DNA of 64,000 nucleotides, taken from positions 434,001-498,000 of the forward strand of contig NZ_CP019702.2 in NCBI RefSeq assembly GCF_002005205.3, given 5' to 3'. Positions 63,110-64,000 of the stretch are shown piece after piece. The first letter of the stretch is position 1; each line of letters starts with the position of its first letter. The DNA is from Rhizobium rhizogenes (GTDB lineage Bacteria > Pseudomonadota > Alphaproteobacteria > Rhizobiales > Rhizobiaceae). Position numbers and translations under genes: made by a program. The notes under the pieces were generated by a model, which saw nothing but the letters and a program-made list of their open reading frames with translations, was not told the origin of the DNA and searched no databases.

Positions 63110-64000
63110 ATTGCCACACCCTTCTCATCAAACCTGTGTATCTTGGTCTCATCCGGGGTGATGAAGACGGTATCGCCATGCCTGCATTCGAACTCGCCGT
63201 CAGTGCGGGCGGTGATCGGGCCGATACCTGACACCTCGAGATGCAGGAAGGTATCCGATCCGAGATGTTCGGCAACGGTGACCTTGCCCTGCCACAGCCC
63301 GCTTTCCTTCGACAGCAGCAGATGTTCGGGCCGCACGCCGGCGGTGGTGGCACCCTTGCTGCGGGCAAAGTCACCGGTGATGAGGTTCATGCGCGGTGAG
63401 CCGATAAAGCCGGCGACGAAGAGGTTGGCGGGGGTGCGGTAAAGCTCCATCGGCGAACCGACCTGCTCGATATTGCCGCGGTTGAGGACGACGATCTTGT
63501 CGGCCATGGTCATGGCCTCCACCTGGTCGTGGGTGACGTAGATCATCGTTGTCTTCAGCGTGTTGTGCAGCTCGGAGATTTCCAGCCGCATGGTGCCGCG
63601 CAGCGCCGCATCGAGGTTGGAGAGCGGCTCGTCGAACAGGAAGGCTTTCGGCTCGCGCACGATGGCGCGGCCGATGGCGACACGCTGGCGCTGGCCGCCT
63701 GAGAGCTGCGAGGGCCGGCGTTCGAGATAATCGGTGAGGTTCAGCACCCGGGCGGCGTCTTCGACCTTTTTGTTGATGATCGCCTTGTCGAGCTTGGCCA
63801 TCTTCAGCGGGAAGGCGATGTTGTTCCTGACACTCATATGCGGATAAAGCGCATAGGACTGGAACACCATGGCAAGGCCGCGCTCGGCCGGCGCCTTTTC
63901 GGTGGCGTCATTGCCGTCGATGACGATCTTTCCGCCGGAGACGTCCTCCAGCCCGGCGATGAGGCGCAAAAGCGTGGACTTGCCGCAGCCGGAGGGACCG
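63106..64000 (-). CDS. smoK: Polyol ABC transporter ATPase, SmoK-like (5' end outside window)
   Basis: A MalK/SmoK-type ATPase cut by the right edge; about 297 residues are visible. The Walker [10 protein letters not shown] lies at the very edge (63972-63998), followed by the Q-loop [16 protein letters not shown], signature [15 protein letters not shown], Walker [13 protein letters not shown] and the switch [14 protein letters not shown]. The C-terminal TOBE-like part ends in [10 protein letters not shown]. Only about 35 residues at the N-terminus are missing. The binding protein and permeases (smoE, F, G) would be expected just beyond the edge. Confidence 0.92.
   Translation of the reverse strand, partial: GPSGCGKSTLLRLIAGLEDVSGGKIVIDGNDATEKAPAERGLAMVFQSYALYPHMSVRNNIAFPLKMAKLDKAIINKKVEDAARVLNLTDYLERRPSQLSGGQRQRVAIGRAIVREPKAFLFDEPLSNLDAALRGTMRLEISELHNTLKTTMIYVTHDQVEAMTMADKIVVLNRGNIEQVGSPMELYRTPANLFVAGFIGSPRMNLITGDFARSKGATTAGVRPEHLLLSKESGLWQGKVTVAEHLGSDTFLHLEVSGIGPITARTDGEFECRHGDTVFITPDETKIHRFDEKGVAI

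Overview
The window reads as a stretch of a Rhizobiaceae genome, most likely Agrobacterium and plausibly its secondary (linear) chromosome. The grounds are: high GC with few gene-free stretches; several families of intergenic palindromic repeats of the kind seen in rhizobia; many ABC sugar, peptide and polyol uptake operons, each with its own regulator; and smo/mtlK-type polyol genes, a ytfQRT-yjfF transporter and a sit metal transporter. The replicon assignment is inference. I saw no rRNA, tRNA, CRISPR array, prophage or complete insertion sequence.

Layout. 1-3065: a partial Ldh_2-type dehydrogenase and an FtsK-type translocase without membrane segments (both minus). 3443-9580: a peptide-type ABC operon ending in a class V aminotransferase. 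9745-11170: a small ORF, then AraC regulator / VOC protein / small membrane protein. 11336-19205: an IlvD/Edd sugar-acid dehydratase divergent from ytfQ-ytfR-ytfT-yjfF and a FadR/DgoR-type regulator, with two candidate operators in the shared upstream region. 19264-21170: a YqaA-type membrane protein, then a CobW GTPase and a small partner behind a Zur-box-like palindrome. 21527-25698: ugpBAEC for glycerol-3-phosphate. 25770-27123: a glyoxalase-superfamily protein and an OmpW porin. 27495-31614: xylose isomerase, xylulokinase and a LacI regulator. 31973-35635: an EmrAB efflux pair divergent from a TetR regulator, with two palindromic operators. 35798-39028: a TerC-family protein, a small GIY-YIG nuclease between two direct repeats, and an SLC13/RCK transporter. 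39239-42447: glutamyl- and lysyl-tRNA synthetases. 42838-45675: a patatin-like protein with an internal membrane hairpin, and an anchored protein of unknown function. 45961-49731: sitABCD for Mn/Zn/Fe uptake and a DUF1328 peptide. 49787-53850: an SDR divergent from an IclR regulator, and transaldolase divergent from a SorC regulator. 54086-57177: an Ada-like methyltransferase, a DUF2244 protein, endonuclease III and a CysZ-like protein. 57482-64000: an RpiR regulator, then a minus-strand polyol operon (smoK, smoS, mtlK, HAD phosphatase, FGGY pentulose kinase) running off the right edge.

How the parts fit. Much of the window serves carbon scavenging: xylose, polyols and sugar acids feed the pentose phosphate pathway, where transaldolase also acts. 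Metal homeostasis appears twice (CobW and Sit), each with palindromic operator candidates. The least explained feature is a roughly 115 bp palindromic repeat present three times, twice as direct repeats tightly bracketing the GIY-YIG nuclease gene. That arrangement looks like a small nuclease-repeat cassette. Two other repeat families (121 bp and about 150 bp) occur at two complete copies each, a third (91 bp) has one complete and one truncated copy, and all sit between genes.
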